Shown here: in pieces, positions 25,701 to 31,846 of the stretch | Layout of the letters: each line of letters starts with the position of its first letter | Position numbering within the stretch: position 1 is the first letter of the stretch | Source of the DNA: a virus | DNA: 31,846 bases | Reading direction: 5' to 3' (one strand) | IMG/VR virus record: IMGVR_UViG_3300005527_000191 | Coordinates: 1-31,846 of that record | Made by a program: the position numbers and the translations under genes | Notes under the pieces: model-generated | Database searches by the model: none | What the model was told of the DNA's origin: nothing | Seen by the model: the letters and a program-made list of their open reading frames with translations, nothing else

Positions 25701-27592
25701 AGCGGGTGATGGTGAGCAACGACACGCCCGGTGGGCGCTGGGAACCTATCGACATGGAGAAGGCGTACCGGAACAGCCCGCCCGGTACTTATACACTCAT
25801 CAAAGACAATGGGGCCAATTACTACGTTGAGTTTGCGGAGCAGGGTGCAGGCGCGGACCTCAAACGCATGTTTGCCAATATGCGTCCGGAGCAGATGAAA
25901 GGTGCGCTCAAAACGCTCGCCACCATTAATAACTTCATGAAGGGAATGCTGACGTACAAGAACCCCTTGTATCTGATGTTTGTGGCCCCGTTCCGCGATA
26001 CGTCGGCTGCGATTGCGACAGCCATGCACCACCAGAACCTCAAGGGTAGCCGTGCCTTTGGTAAAAATCTGGCGGCTCGGACGTTCATGTACAGCCTACC
26101 CTTCTCCGGCACAGGTTCCGCGATTGGCCGCTATGTGTTCGGTAAAGCCCCGCTTGACGACGCAACGAGCAAGCAGTTGCAGGAGATGATCGACGCTGGT
26201 GGTGCACCGCTCCAAACGCGCTTCTTGAACGTCGAGGAGAGCGCCAGTGTGGCCTCACGTGCCATCCGGGCTATGAAAGGGCTAGAGAACCTGTCTGCCA
26301 AGGAACGTCCGGCCAAGCTCTGGGAAGGGCTGAACCAGTGGGTTGACGGTCTGGCCGACATCATGGACATGAACGCACGCTTCGCCACTTATCGTGCGGC
26401 TAGGGATTACGGCATCGAGCCTGCGGACGCAGCGCGCCTTGCTCTGGACTCGTCACTGAACCTTACACGTCGTGGTGAGATGGCACGCGGCCTCGACCTC
26501 ATCTTCCCGTTCTTCGGCGCTGGCGTTGAGAGTACCCGTAAAACCTTGCGTATCGCTTCGAACCCCAGAGCACTTACTAAGGTGTTCGGTGGGATGATTG
26601 CTGTCGGTGTGATGGAGTCAATCTGGAACGCGATGCAGGCCGGTGATGCCGATGATGACGGGCAAGAGGACCATCTCGACCAAGACCTTGGTGCGGGCCT
26701 GCGCGCAAGCCGCTTCATCATCTATTACGGTGACGGCCCGGATGACTACATCAAGGTGCCAATCGACCCGATGCTAGGTTACTTCAAGTTCGTTGGTAAC
26801 AAGATTGGCGACGTGATGGCTGGGGCCATAGCGCCTTCTGAAGCAACCACAGGGCTTGTGTCCGGCTTTACCAGCCTTATGCTGCCCACGCGTATCCCCG
26901 GCACAGATGTCCAGTCCGTTGGGATTGCGATGACGCCGCTGGTTGGTAAGCCCTTCATGGAAAACATCATCAACCGGAACTTCTTCGGGTCGCCCATCTA
27001 CAAGGAGCGTACGTTTGACAGCGCACCGCGCTCTGAGCTTGGGCGTGAAACCACAGGGGACTTCTGGAAGGGCTTGGCTAAGACGCTTAACTCAGTAACT
27101 GGCGGCTCCGCAGCAGTCAGCGGGGGTATGGACTTCCAGCCTGAGGTGTATCGCCACTTTATCGAGAGCTATTTCGGTGGGCCTTACCAGCTTGCCAAGC
27201 AGATGGTTGGTATCAAAGAAGCCGAGGGTATGGCTGACATCCCCGGCATCAAGAGCTTCGTGGGTACAGGGTCTGAGTACGCGCCACAAACCAAATATTA
27301 TGAGAACTCCAGTAATGTCCGGCAGATTATGAACCGTCTCAGCAAGCTAACGCCAGAGCAGCAGATGGCCCAAGGCGCTGAGTTTTACATGGACACCGAC
27401 CCGCGCATTATGGACGCGTACAAGGCTGTTGAAGCCAATCTCGACCGGATCAACAAAGAGCAGAAGGCATCCATGGCTTTGGCCAAGACGGATGAGGACG
27501 AGAAAGTCGTACTGGATTACTACCGTGGCCAGAAGAACGAGTACTACGCAGCGTTCAACTCGGTCTATAACGGGGTGAAGAAGGAACAATAA
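22790..27592 (+). CDS. Giant internal virion / polyvalent protein with LPD38-like C-terminal region
   Basis: 1600 residues. Two short motifs VPANLLPQGLR and VPADMLPEGLR open it (residues 5-15 and 24-34). Gly/Ala-rich hydrophobic stretches near 100-140 and 271-291 could insert in membranes. An acidic Ala/Val/Glu linker with five VAPVEE-type units follows (~432-461), then a Pro/Thr-rich region to ~690. From ~700 on, a large helical domain starts (LGYETLPEEFQTAAKLETLQ). LNLTRRGEMARGLDLIFPFF and GAGVESTRKTLRIA near 1222-1255, with ADDDGQEDHLDQDLG following, resemble the LPD38 domain of phage polyvalent proteins. It is likely injected with the DNA, like T7 gp16 in position. Stop overlaps the opposite terminator T-tract. 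Confidence 0.85.
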   Translation: MPTPVPANLLPQGLRAAPAAPKAVPADMLPEGLRPQKEAAGFFGSLMEGAQTLGITDEAAAFAADPSEKNRRALIKAGESKFRQVGFGEGENWEAFKQLLGGSIGQLAAPVAAGVGASFVSTPIGGLAAASTVSGAQYTSQNLLRQAQAQEAAIAAGKKPEDTSVGKAILAATGQTALDVAGGKVFTGIAKAFPFMRPLLGQAGGKATQEAGEVLADAAANGTIKFTKGVATGVGKGVAFEVPQEVAQQGLERWQAGLSLTDDEAQGEYGQAALGALLLGGGFGGVSGALSTRSERAEAKAAQADAEAETEGEATLPEILPTTGIKREDIRAQLSEAAGPELSRSANAAVKALESTVSNALATGRPEDIEAARSFIAAREDKLDAGLYEDDALVNALRRPAFDEAGQPAMSPEGMPVYEGALAQAKRMLDEVAPVEEVAPVEEVAPVEEVAPVAEVAPVAAAPDLTSVYEAPNMEARKAAALDVATSIVESLPGIEATSISKKVYNQISTQIAQQAARGETFDPVTVARATLAKNGVEVLETAAVPEVNVSAAPELTTPEFTPQSYVDRYMAGEGRGTSTADLEMQQYAANNAPEIEAEFNRRTQQETPDAGTGRPTTSIDEGVGISVPPSGEPETISVAPSGVSGIEPGTVGVGGVPPVPPPVGPNAEPSPLTPEPTPEPTLEPQRTPLNLVPNWLARTRRKLADSFEGSKALDTWMQSSLGYETLPEEFQTAAKLETLQTQQAGKSRNLQRDFFDPIIEMTGKLGVDLGDLGMYLWARSAPDRNRDVAETNPENFPEGGSGLTTAQASEILAKFKEEGKLAKLNQVARKADALVDFTLAERVKAGKMSQAQADAMRAKQKYYMPLKGFAKDGDMLTSDLEGDTEIESRQAEAMRALRAAAPGGTVNEIRQAFGRGSMPFHPLFNLFQDAEATVRSNVENQAMRPIIRAWKKDPSMFEGILNVYTKTNPKRVMVSNDTPGGRWEPIDMEKAYRNSPPGTYTLIKDNGANYYVEFAEQGAGADLKRMFANMRPEQMKGALKTLATINNFMKGMLTYKNPLYLMFVAPFRDTSAAIATAMHHQNLKGSRAFGKNLAARTFMYSLPFSGTGSAIGRYVFGKAPLDDATSKQLQEMIDAGGAPLQTRFLNVEESASVASRAIRAMKGLENLSAKERPAKLWEGLNQWVDGLADIMDMNARFATYRAARDYGIEPADAARLALDSSLNLTRRGEMARGLDLIFPFFGAGVESTRKTLRIASNPRALTKVFGGMIAVGVMESIWNAMQAGDADDDGQEDHLDQDLGAGLRASRFIIYYGDGPDDYIKVPIDPMLGYFKFVGNKIGDVMAGAIAPSEATTGLVSGFTSLMLPTRIPGTDVQSVGIAMTPLVGKPFMENIINRNFFGSPIYKERTFDSAPRSELGRETTGDFWKGLAKTLNSVTGGSAAVSGGMDFQPEVYRHFIESYFGGPYQLAKQMVGIKEAEGMADIPGIKSFVGTGSEYAPQTKYYENSSNVRQIMNRLSKLTPEQQMAQGAEFYMDTDPRIMDAYKAVEANLDRINKEQKASMALAKTDEDEKVVLDYYRGQKNEYYAAFNSVYNGVKKEQ
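24083..24172 (+). repeat. Five 18-bp VAPVEE tandem units in the giant protein
   Basis: Units at 24083, 24101 and 24119 are identical (GTAGCACCGGTTGAAGAA); 24137 and 24155 are variants encoding VAPVAE and VAPVAA. In frame, so changes in copy number would only lengthen an acidic linker. Confidence 0.9.
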
Positions 27593-27623
27593 AAAGACCC
27601 CGCCGGGAGGGCCAGCGGGGTCT
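27591..27623 (-). terminator. Intrinsic terminator for the leftward replication transcript
   Basis: A 9-bp perfect stem AGACCCCGC/GCGGGGTCT (27595-27603 with 27615-27623) with an 11-base loop. Read on the minus strand it is followed by TTTTTATTG, a proper U-tract; on the plus strand no T-run follows. It therefore best terminates the minus-strand operon, although the hairpin could also stabilise the 3' end of the late transcript. The T-tract overlaps the stop codon of the giant protein gene. Confidence 0.85.
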
Positions 27624-27663
27624 CAGATCAAGCGACAGGAGCAAACTGTCCCGGGCTATATAC
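27624..27663. other. Convergent intergenic spacer
   Basis: About 40 bases between the terminator and the end of the leftward gene. A weak 5-bp hairpin GACAG/CTGTC (27634-27650) is present without a T-run; nothing else is seen. Confidence 0.4.
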
Positions 27664-27858
27664 TCACATCCGCCAGACGCGTAAACCCCTAATTCCCTCT
27701 TCGATGACCTCTTTCGTCAATACCTTGACTCTCAGGCGCTCGGTGACCACCATTAGTTGTGCTTTGGCGCGATCTGAATCCAAGCACGGGAAGAAGACGG
27801 AGGTCCCTTTTTTGAACCCCCGCCAGTTAATTTCATAGGTTACGCCCTCAATCAGCAT
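27664..27858 (-). CDS. Small conserved basic phage protein, 64 residues
   Basis: Reads MLIEGVTYEINWRGFKKGTS, then VFFPCLDSDRAKAQLMVV, TERLRVKVLTKEVIEEGI and RGLRVWRM. It overlaps the end of the primase-helicase gene by 11 bases and is the last gene before the terminator. The compact mix of strands and basic helices, with a GTSFF/VFxPCLD-type core, is familiar from aquatic podoviruses as a short protein downstream of replication genes; its function is not known to me. Nucleic-acid binding is a reasonable guess from its many Arg and Lys residues. Confidence 0.72.
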   Translation of the reverse strand: MLIEGVTYEINWRGFKKGTSVFFPCLDSDRAKAQLMVVTERLRVKVLTKEVIEEGIRGLRVWRM

Positions 27859-30688
27859 CGACCTTTCCAGCCTCTTCGTACTGCGTGGTATCTACGAAAT
27901 CGTCGTCAATCTTGAACCACAGGCAATGGATTGGTTCCCCGCTAATCGCCGTCCCCTTGGACAGCCGGATGGGTTTCTTCTCGATGATGCGTCCTTCCGT
28001 CTCCAGCTTCTTGACGGTTTCGTTGTAGTTAAGCTGGAACTTGACGCAGTAGTCCTTGAACGACTTGGCGATGATGAACATGCGCTTGGTGTCCGGCTCA
28101 ATCCGGATGAGCAACTCACCCTTTGGCTCGCGCAACGGTGCGGCCTGCATATTGGTCCGACGGTCCACTTCCCCGTTGACCACGAGAATGTTCTGGATGT
28201 TGCGGTACAGATAGTCAGCCACCGTCTGACGCACGTTGTCCACTGGGGTCACGCCGTTCTTACGTAGGTCGTCAATCAAGCCACACGCATACAAGTAGAC
28301 GCGGTCCATATCCCAGTCCATGATCCCACACTCGTTAGCCACAAGACCGCCTGCGATGTTGGCTGCTGTCGTTGCAGACCAGAAGCGTTCCTTCGGCTCA
28401 AGCTGAAGTTCCCTGTCGATTTTCTCTTGCAGGTTGTTACACCTGCGCTGGACGCGCTCCATATTCTCAAGCACATACCGCGTGAAATGCACCCCAGCAT
28501 GGCCATAGTTGTGAAACAGGTCACGGTCGAACATCTGCTTGGCCCCAGCCGTGTTAAGCGCCTCGACCTTATTGATGGGGTACTCAATCAGGCGCATGAG
28601 TTCGCCTTCTGGGTTGTTCTTGATGACCGAGAGCTTCTCCGCAAACGAAGCGTTGGATGTAGCCACCGTGATGCTCTGCCATGTGGTATTGTTCTCACGA
28701 AGCTCGTTGGTACCAGCCTGCATGCGCTCCTTACCCTTACCGTTCGACAGGGCGTAGAGGAAATCCGAATATTCCAGCGGACCCATGTTGGTCAGTTCGT
28801 CCATCGTCGGCGGGATGTTGTTAAGTATACCGACCCACTGCAAGCGCCCATTGAGCGTGTCATTCTGCTTCAAGCGCAGTTCCTTGGGATGCCCGTAGAC
28901 GCTGTTCACCATATTAAGGATCGTGGATTTACCAGTACCGGAACGAGCATTGAACAGGTTGATAACCGCCCCTGTCTGTTCGAGGAACCTGAGCAGCGGC
29001 GACCCAAAGGCACTGAGCGCGGCAAAGGCATGAGGTTCGAGGCCCGGTGTGTTATATAGCGCCCAGATTTCCTTCCAGCGTTCGAACGAGCCAACTGGCC
29101 CCATGAACTTGGCAAGCGGTCTCGTGGTCTTGGATGGTGGTGAATAGGCAATCCCATCGACGCTGATCTCTTGGCTGCCGATGATGAATTTACTGCTGTT
29201 GTCGGCCCAGCCGAACTGCTGACGCATGATTTGCTCCTTATATTTGATCTGGAGGTCTTTGAGCATAAGTGCCGTGAACTCCAACAGGTGTGCCTGCTTT
29301 TTACCAGTGCTGATGACGCCCTTAGAACTGAGCACCTTACGTAGTTCCGTTGGGTCAAGCACGTGCTTGAGCGGGGAAATAAATTCCTTCGTGTTGTTAT
29401 GGGGAAGGTGCAAACGAAACAGCACGACGTTGCCATCTATACTATCATCCATGATCTTCACCGGATAGAGGTCGTACTCATAGACCTGTACTGGCATAGC
29501 CTCATCGTCTTCGGCCTTCTTGCTCGGCTCCCACCAGATACCACCTCCGTCGCCCCTGTAATAAGGCTTGGGGTATTTCGGCACGGTGAAGGCTTCTACT
29601 TCGCCCTCCTCGGTTTCCACCTCGACTATGTCGTTCGTGGCTTCCTTGATTTGCCTACCTAAGTCCTTTGGCCCCATGATCTTACCAAAGTGTGGGCAGC
29701 CCTCGCATAGCTCTGGGTTGACGCTCTTGAACTTGGCACAGCTAGTCGCCTTCCGGATGGTAGCTACCTTGCTCTCAACCGTATCTGGGTCATAGTCTGG
29801 ATAACCATCCGACATCATGTGGACAGCCTTGTCAGCATCCTCGCACATCGCAGCCACGGACAGCGCATAGAACCACTCGTAATAGCCAATCGTGGATCGG
29901 TTCTTGTAGGCGTGGAGAAGCTGGTTGCACCCGTCCCCCTTGGCCGTGCGCTGCATGATACGTTTAAAGCTGTAGCCAATGCCGTTGTACATCGCGAGTT
30001 CGCGAGGACTGGCCTCATAGTTGTCGTCGAAGATAGACCGCTTGGGCTTATCCACCACGCCGAGTATGCGCCGGAAATCATCCAGCGTTGTTGTCTTGCC
30101 AGCCGCTATTATGCTTACGGGCCGTGGCGTTTCCTCCTTGAAGTTATAAGTGCCCGGTATGCGCAAGATACGCGCTACCTCAAACACCTTGTCGTCCACA
30201 TAGAAGTTCTGGGTACGGCATATATCCTTGAAGCGCTCAGCTACAGGCTCCCATTCGGCCCGCGTGATCTCTTCTTCCAGCGGCCAGTAAACATGCAGCC
30301 CACCACCTGAGTTGACTAGCGTGGGCTTTGGTAGCCCGACGACAGAACAAAACTCTTTAAGTGCCTGCAAACCAGCGGCCTGATTGATATACCCATCCGG
30401 CCTACCCGTCTCCGGATTGACCTGTGCCTTGGCTTCCCCACAATCAATATCCAGCCAGAAAGCCTTAAGCGCTCTGACGTTTTCCTTGGTGCGGTTATCC
30501 CCCGTTGCGTACTTGGCTACACCGAAGAAGACATTGCGGCCTTCTGCGACATATCGCTCTACCAGTTCGTCAACTTCCCTTCGTGTGGAAACTAGCTCCT
30601 GTCGGACGTCACGTGGCCCCTTAATACCAAGTACAGCAAACCAACCAGTGGCTGGCTGTACAAAGTCAAGGAGGTCTACGTTCTCCAT
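27848..30688 (-). CDS. Primase-helicase: archaeo-eukaryotic-type primase fused to a P-loop helicase
   Basis: 946 residues. Residues ~1-200 are an AEP primase: D80 and D82 in FWLDIDCG, H132 in SGGGLHVYW, and DDKVFEVARILRIPGTYNFK. Residues 230-345 are a helical PriCT-like region ending in a C317, C328, C331 cluster (CxxxxxxxxxxCEGCPHFGK), typical of phage primases and able to hold metal. Residues ~530-780 hold a helicase-type ATPase of the DUF927 kind: GTGKST around K587, and a probable Walker B at NNIPPTMDELTN. The C-terminal region (~830-946) has a winged-helix-like end. It should prime and unwind DNA at the fork. GGAGAAG (30695-30701) precedes the start on the minus strand. Confidence 0.88.
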   Translation of the reverse strand: MENVDLLDFVQPATGWFAVLGIKGPRDVRQELVSTRREVDELVERYVAEGRNVFFGVAKYATGDNRTKENVRALKAFWLDIDCGEAKAQVNPETGRPDGYINQAAGLQALKEFCSVVGLPKPTLVNSGGGLHVYWPLEEEITRAEWEPVAERFKDICRTQNFYVDDKVFEVARILRIPGTYNFKEETPRPVSIIAAGKTTTLDDFRRILGVVDKPKRSIFDDNYEASPRELAMYNGIGYSFKRIMQRTAKGDGCNQLLHAYKNRSTIGYYEWFYALSVAAMCEDADKAVHMMSDGYPDYDPDTVESKVATIRKATSCAKFKSVNPELCEGCPHFGKIMGPKDLGRQIKEATNDIVEVETEEGEVEAFTVPKYPKPYYRGDGGGIWWEPSKKAEDDEAMPVQVYEYDLYPVKIMDDSIDGNVVLFRLHLPHNNTKEFISPLKHVLDPTELRKVLSSKGVISTGKKQAHLLEFTALMLKDLQIKYKEQIMRQQFGWADNSSKFIIGSQEISVDGIAYSPPSKTTRPLAKFMGPVGSFERWKEIWALYNTPGLEPHAFAALSAFGSPLLRFLEQTGAVINLFNARSGTGKSTILNMVNSVYGHPKELRLKQNDTLNGRLQWVGILNNIPPTMDELTNMGPLEYSDFLYALSNGKGKERMQAGTNELRENNTTWQSITVATSNASFAEKLSVIKNNPEGELMRLIEYPINKVEALNTAGAKQMFDRDLFHNYGHAGVHFTRYVLENMERVQRRCNNLQEKIDRELQLEPKERFWSATTAANIAGGLVANECGIMDWDMDRVYLYACGLIDDLRKNGVTPVDNVRQTVADYLYRNIQNILVVNGEVDRRTNMQAAPLREPKGELLIRIEPDTKRMFIIAKSFKDYCVKFQLNYNETVKKLETEGRIIEKKPIRLSKGTAISGEPIHCLWFKIDDDFVDTTQYEEAGKVDAD

Positions 30689-30744
30689 CGAAATCTTCTC
30701 CGTTGCGAGCAGCGCTCGCTAATAATTTATAATTGTACCGAGGG
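30689..30744 (-). promoter_or_regulatory. Leader of the primase gene with hairpin and A+T island
   Basis: Between the HTH stop and the primase start lie a perfect 6-bp inverted repeat GCGAGC/GCTCGC (30705-30719, 3-base gap) and an A+T block AATAATTTATAATTGTA (30721-30737). The A+T block could be a promoter -10 region and the inverted repeat an operator or attenuating hairpin. No convincing -35 at normal spacing was found. Confidence 0.4.
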
Positions 30745-30984
30745 TCAGGTGTTGGCTTGTGTAAGCTCTTCGATCATCCGGCGCACAGACGTAGCGTAAT
30801 ACGCCTGCGGCTCGGACTTTCCACTAAACCAACTATAAATCGTCTGACGGGTAACCCCGAGGTCACGAGCCACTTGCGACACCGAAATGTCGTGCTTGAT
30901 ACACAAGCGTCCAAGCTGGACTCCCACGAGGCTACCGTCAGCGTTATTAGTCGCCTCGGCTACACGGATGGTGTAACCTTGCAT
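30745..30984 (-). CDS. Small helix-turn-helix DNA-binding protein (Cro/C1-like)
   Basis: 79 residues. After an N-terminal β-like segment (MQGYTIRVAEATNNADGSLV), residues ~24-60 form an HTH: LGRLCIKHDISVSQVARDLG, then VTRQTIYSWFSGKSEP, with the usual SxxxVAxxLGVTRQTIYxWxSGK pattern. A C-terminal helix (SVRRMIEELTQA) may dimerise. It lies 3 bases downstream of the preceding gene and just upstream of the primase, so it may tune the replication operon, possibly through the inverted repeat in the primase leader. No integrase or partner repressor is seen, so a lysogeny switch is not supported here. Confidence 0.85.
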   Translation of the reverse strand: MQGYTIRVAEATNNADGSLVGVQLGRLCIKHDISVSQVARDLGVTRQTIYSWFSGKSEPQAYYATSVRRMIEELTQANT

Positions 30985-30987
30985 GAC

Positions 30988-31846
30988 TTAATCCTCATCC
31001 TCATCGAGCCAGTCACCAAGAACTTCATTCAGTTCAGCCTTGGGAGCAGCAGGGGTTTCCTTCTTGGCAGCGCGCTTAACGGGAACTTCGTCCTCATCAT
31101 CGTCACCGAAGGGATTAACCGACGCAGTGGGCGGTGCGATGGCAGCCACAGGTTCAGCAGCAGCAATAGCCTTGGCCCCATCCACAGCCGCAGCCGTCAG
31201 CTTGAGATAACGGTCTGTGGTAGGGTCCTTCTGCGCAACATCCACAGCAGCAGCTTGCTGCGCGTTCAAAAAGCTCGCTGCCTTGAACCACAGCTTGGCA
31301 GTGTCGGTTTCAGGGTCATAGATAAGGCTGGTTACGACTGTATCGGGTGCTGCGTTATTGGCCAGAAGGAATTTCTTATAGCCCTCGAACCCATAAAGAT
31401 TGCCGTTGTTGTTGCTAAACAAAGACCCGCCGGGGACCGTGATCTGGTAGACATCGCCCGATGAATCACCAGCAACGAGGACAGCCAGACGACGCTCATA
31501 ACGGCAAGCTTTACCCTGACCGTTGGAACCGGAACCCTTCACGTTCTTGGGGCATTCCATGCAGGTCTTAGCCTGCGGAGCCTTGGCTGATACTTCCGGT
31601 TTAATACCGTCGTTCGACCAGCAGTCAGGTAGAGTTGCCTTAGCGTTCTTATCGTATGCACCGGCATAGAACTTGCGTGATGGCTCAAGCAGCCAATCGA
31701 CGATGATGACATCAAGCTGCTTGTCAACAGCCTTACCAATTTCTTCACCGTTGACGACTTTCTTGAAGACGCGCCCGTTGCTGATCTTGATGCGGCGCGA
31801 CGTGATGCCGCTACCGCCCATACGGTCCAGACGACCCGACTCACGC
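30988..31846 (-). CDS. Cys-cluster protein with acidic tail, probable ssDNA-binding role (cut by right edge)
   Basis: At least 286 residues. The frame is open to the right edge (RESGRLDR precedes the ATG at 31821), so the true start is outside. Residues counted from that Met: an N-terminal strand region (KISNGRVFKKVVNGEEIGKA), four cysteines near 67, 87, 90 and 107 (CWSNDG, CMECPKN, ACRYERR) that could bind zinc, a β-rich middle, an Ala-rich linker, and a very acidic end LNEVLGDWLDEDED. Acidic tails ending like this are typical of phage single-strand binding proteins, and it leads the replication operon here. The family resembles an aquatic phage protein I know only as hypothetical, so SSB is an inference. 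Confidence 0.68.
   Translation of the reverse strand, partial: RESGRLDRMGGSGITSRRIKISNGRVFKKVVNGEEIGKAVDKQLDVIIVDWLLEPSRKFYAGAYDKNAKATLPDCWSNDGIKPEVSAKAPQAKTCMECPKNVKGSGSNGQGKACRYERRLAVLVAGDSSGDVYQITVPGGSLFSNNNGNLYGFEGYKKFLLANNAAPDTVVTSLIYDPETDTAKLWFKAASFLNAQQAAAVDVAQKDPTTDRYLKLTAAAVDGAKAIAAAEPVAAIAPPTASVNPFGDDDEDEVPVKRAAKKETPAAPKAELNEVLGDWLDEDED

Noticed and set aside
30720-30738. Sigma70 promoter in the primase leader
   Set aside because: The TATAAA-like element has no matching -35 at 16-18 bases, so only an A+T island is claimed.
30733-31464. 243-codon plus-strand frame opposite the HTH and Cys-cluster genes
   Set aside because: It spans two real minus-strand genes and their junction, with no domain signal.
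31819-31821. ATG as true start of the right-edge gene
   Set aside because: The upstream frame is open to the edge with plausible coding text (RESGRLDR), and no ribosome site is visible before this ATG.

Overview
The window looks like the late (virion) region plus the start of the replication region of a tailed phage, most likely a short-tailed (podovirus-type) phage of a Gram-negative bacterium. Support comes from a P22 gp10/T7 gp12-like nozzle protein, a T7-like run of internal virion (ejection) genes, very long fibre genes, and a compact endolysin/holin pair. Many of the proteins have the look of families familiar to me from uncultured aquatic podoviruses; that is recall, not a search. The host cannot be named. 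No integrase, tRNA, CRISPR array or insertion sequence is visible. Portal, capsid and terminase genes are not here and probably lie left of the window.

Layout: 2-2526 (+) holds the end of a head-tail connector-type gene, a Cys4 protein, two tiny basic proteins, a tail-adaptor-like protein, and two small conserved virion-type proteins. 2536-13977 (+) is a host-contact island: an 1883-residue fibre ending in an endosialidase-type self-cleaving chaperone, two small accessory genes, endolysin and holin, a protein built from perfectly periodic 22- and 11-residue repeats, a second fibre of 687 residues, a glycine-rich adhesin, a microprotein and a 156-residue protein. 13981-16595 (+) holds the tail nozzle protein and a jelly-roll-like protein. 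16655-27592 (+) is an ejection module: a glycine-zipper protein, a GNAT-fold protein, a Gln-rich tandem-repeat protein, a lytic transglycosylase and a 1600-residue polyvalent protein. 27664-31846 (-) is the replication side, read leftward: a Cys-cluster/acidic-tail protein (cut by the right edge), a small HTH protein, a primase-helicase, and a 64-residue protein. The two blocks converge on a hairpin terminator at 27591-27623.

How the genes work together: the plus-strand genes are packed almost without gaps, and seven junctions are TAATG stop/start overlaps, which suggests one late transcript with translational coupling. The fibres and adhesins would find and bind the cell. The connector, adaptor and nozzle close the head and form the tail. 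The ejection proteins would open the envelope and extend the channel. Holin and endolysin release progeny. The minus-strand genes would replicate DNA. The order adaptor, nozzle, GNAT protein, repeat protein, transglycosylase, giant protein resembles T7 genes 11 to 16, but with the fibre and lysis genes inserted between adaptor and nozzle. The striking features are the tandem repeats, most of them in fixed multiples of 11 residues.
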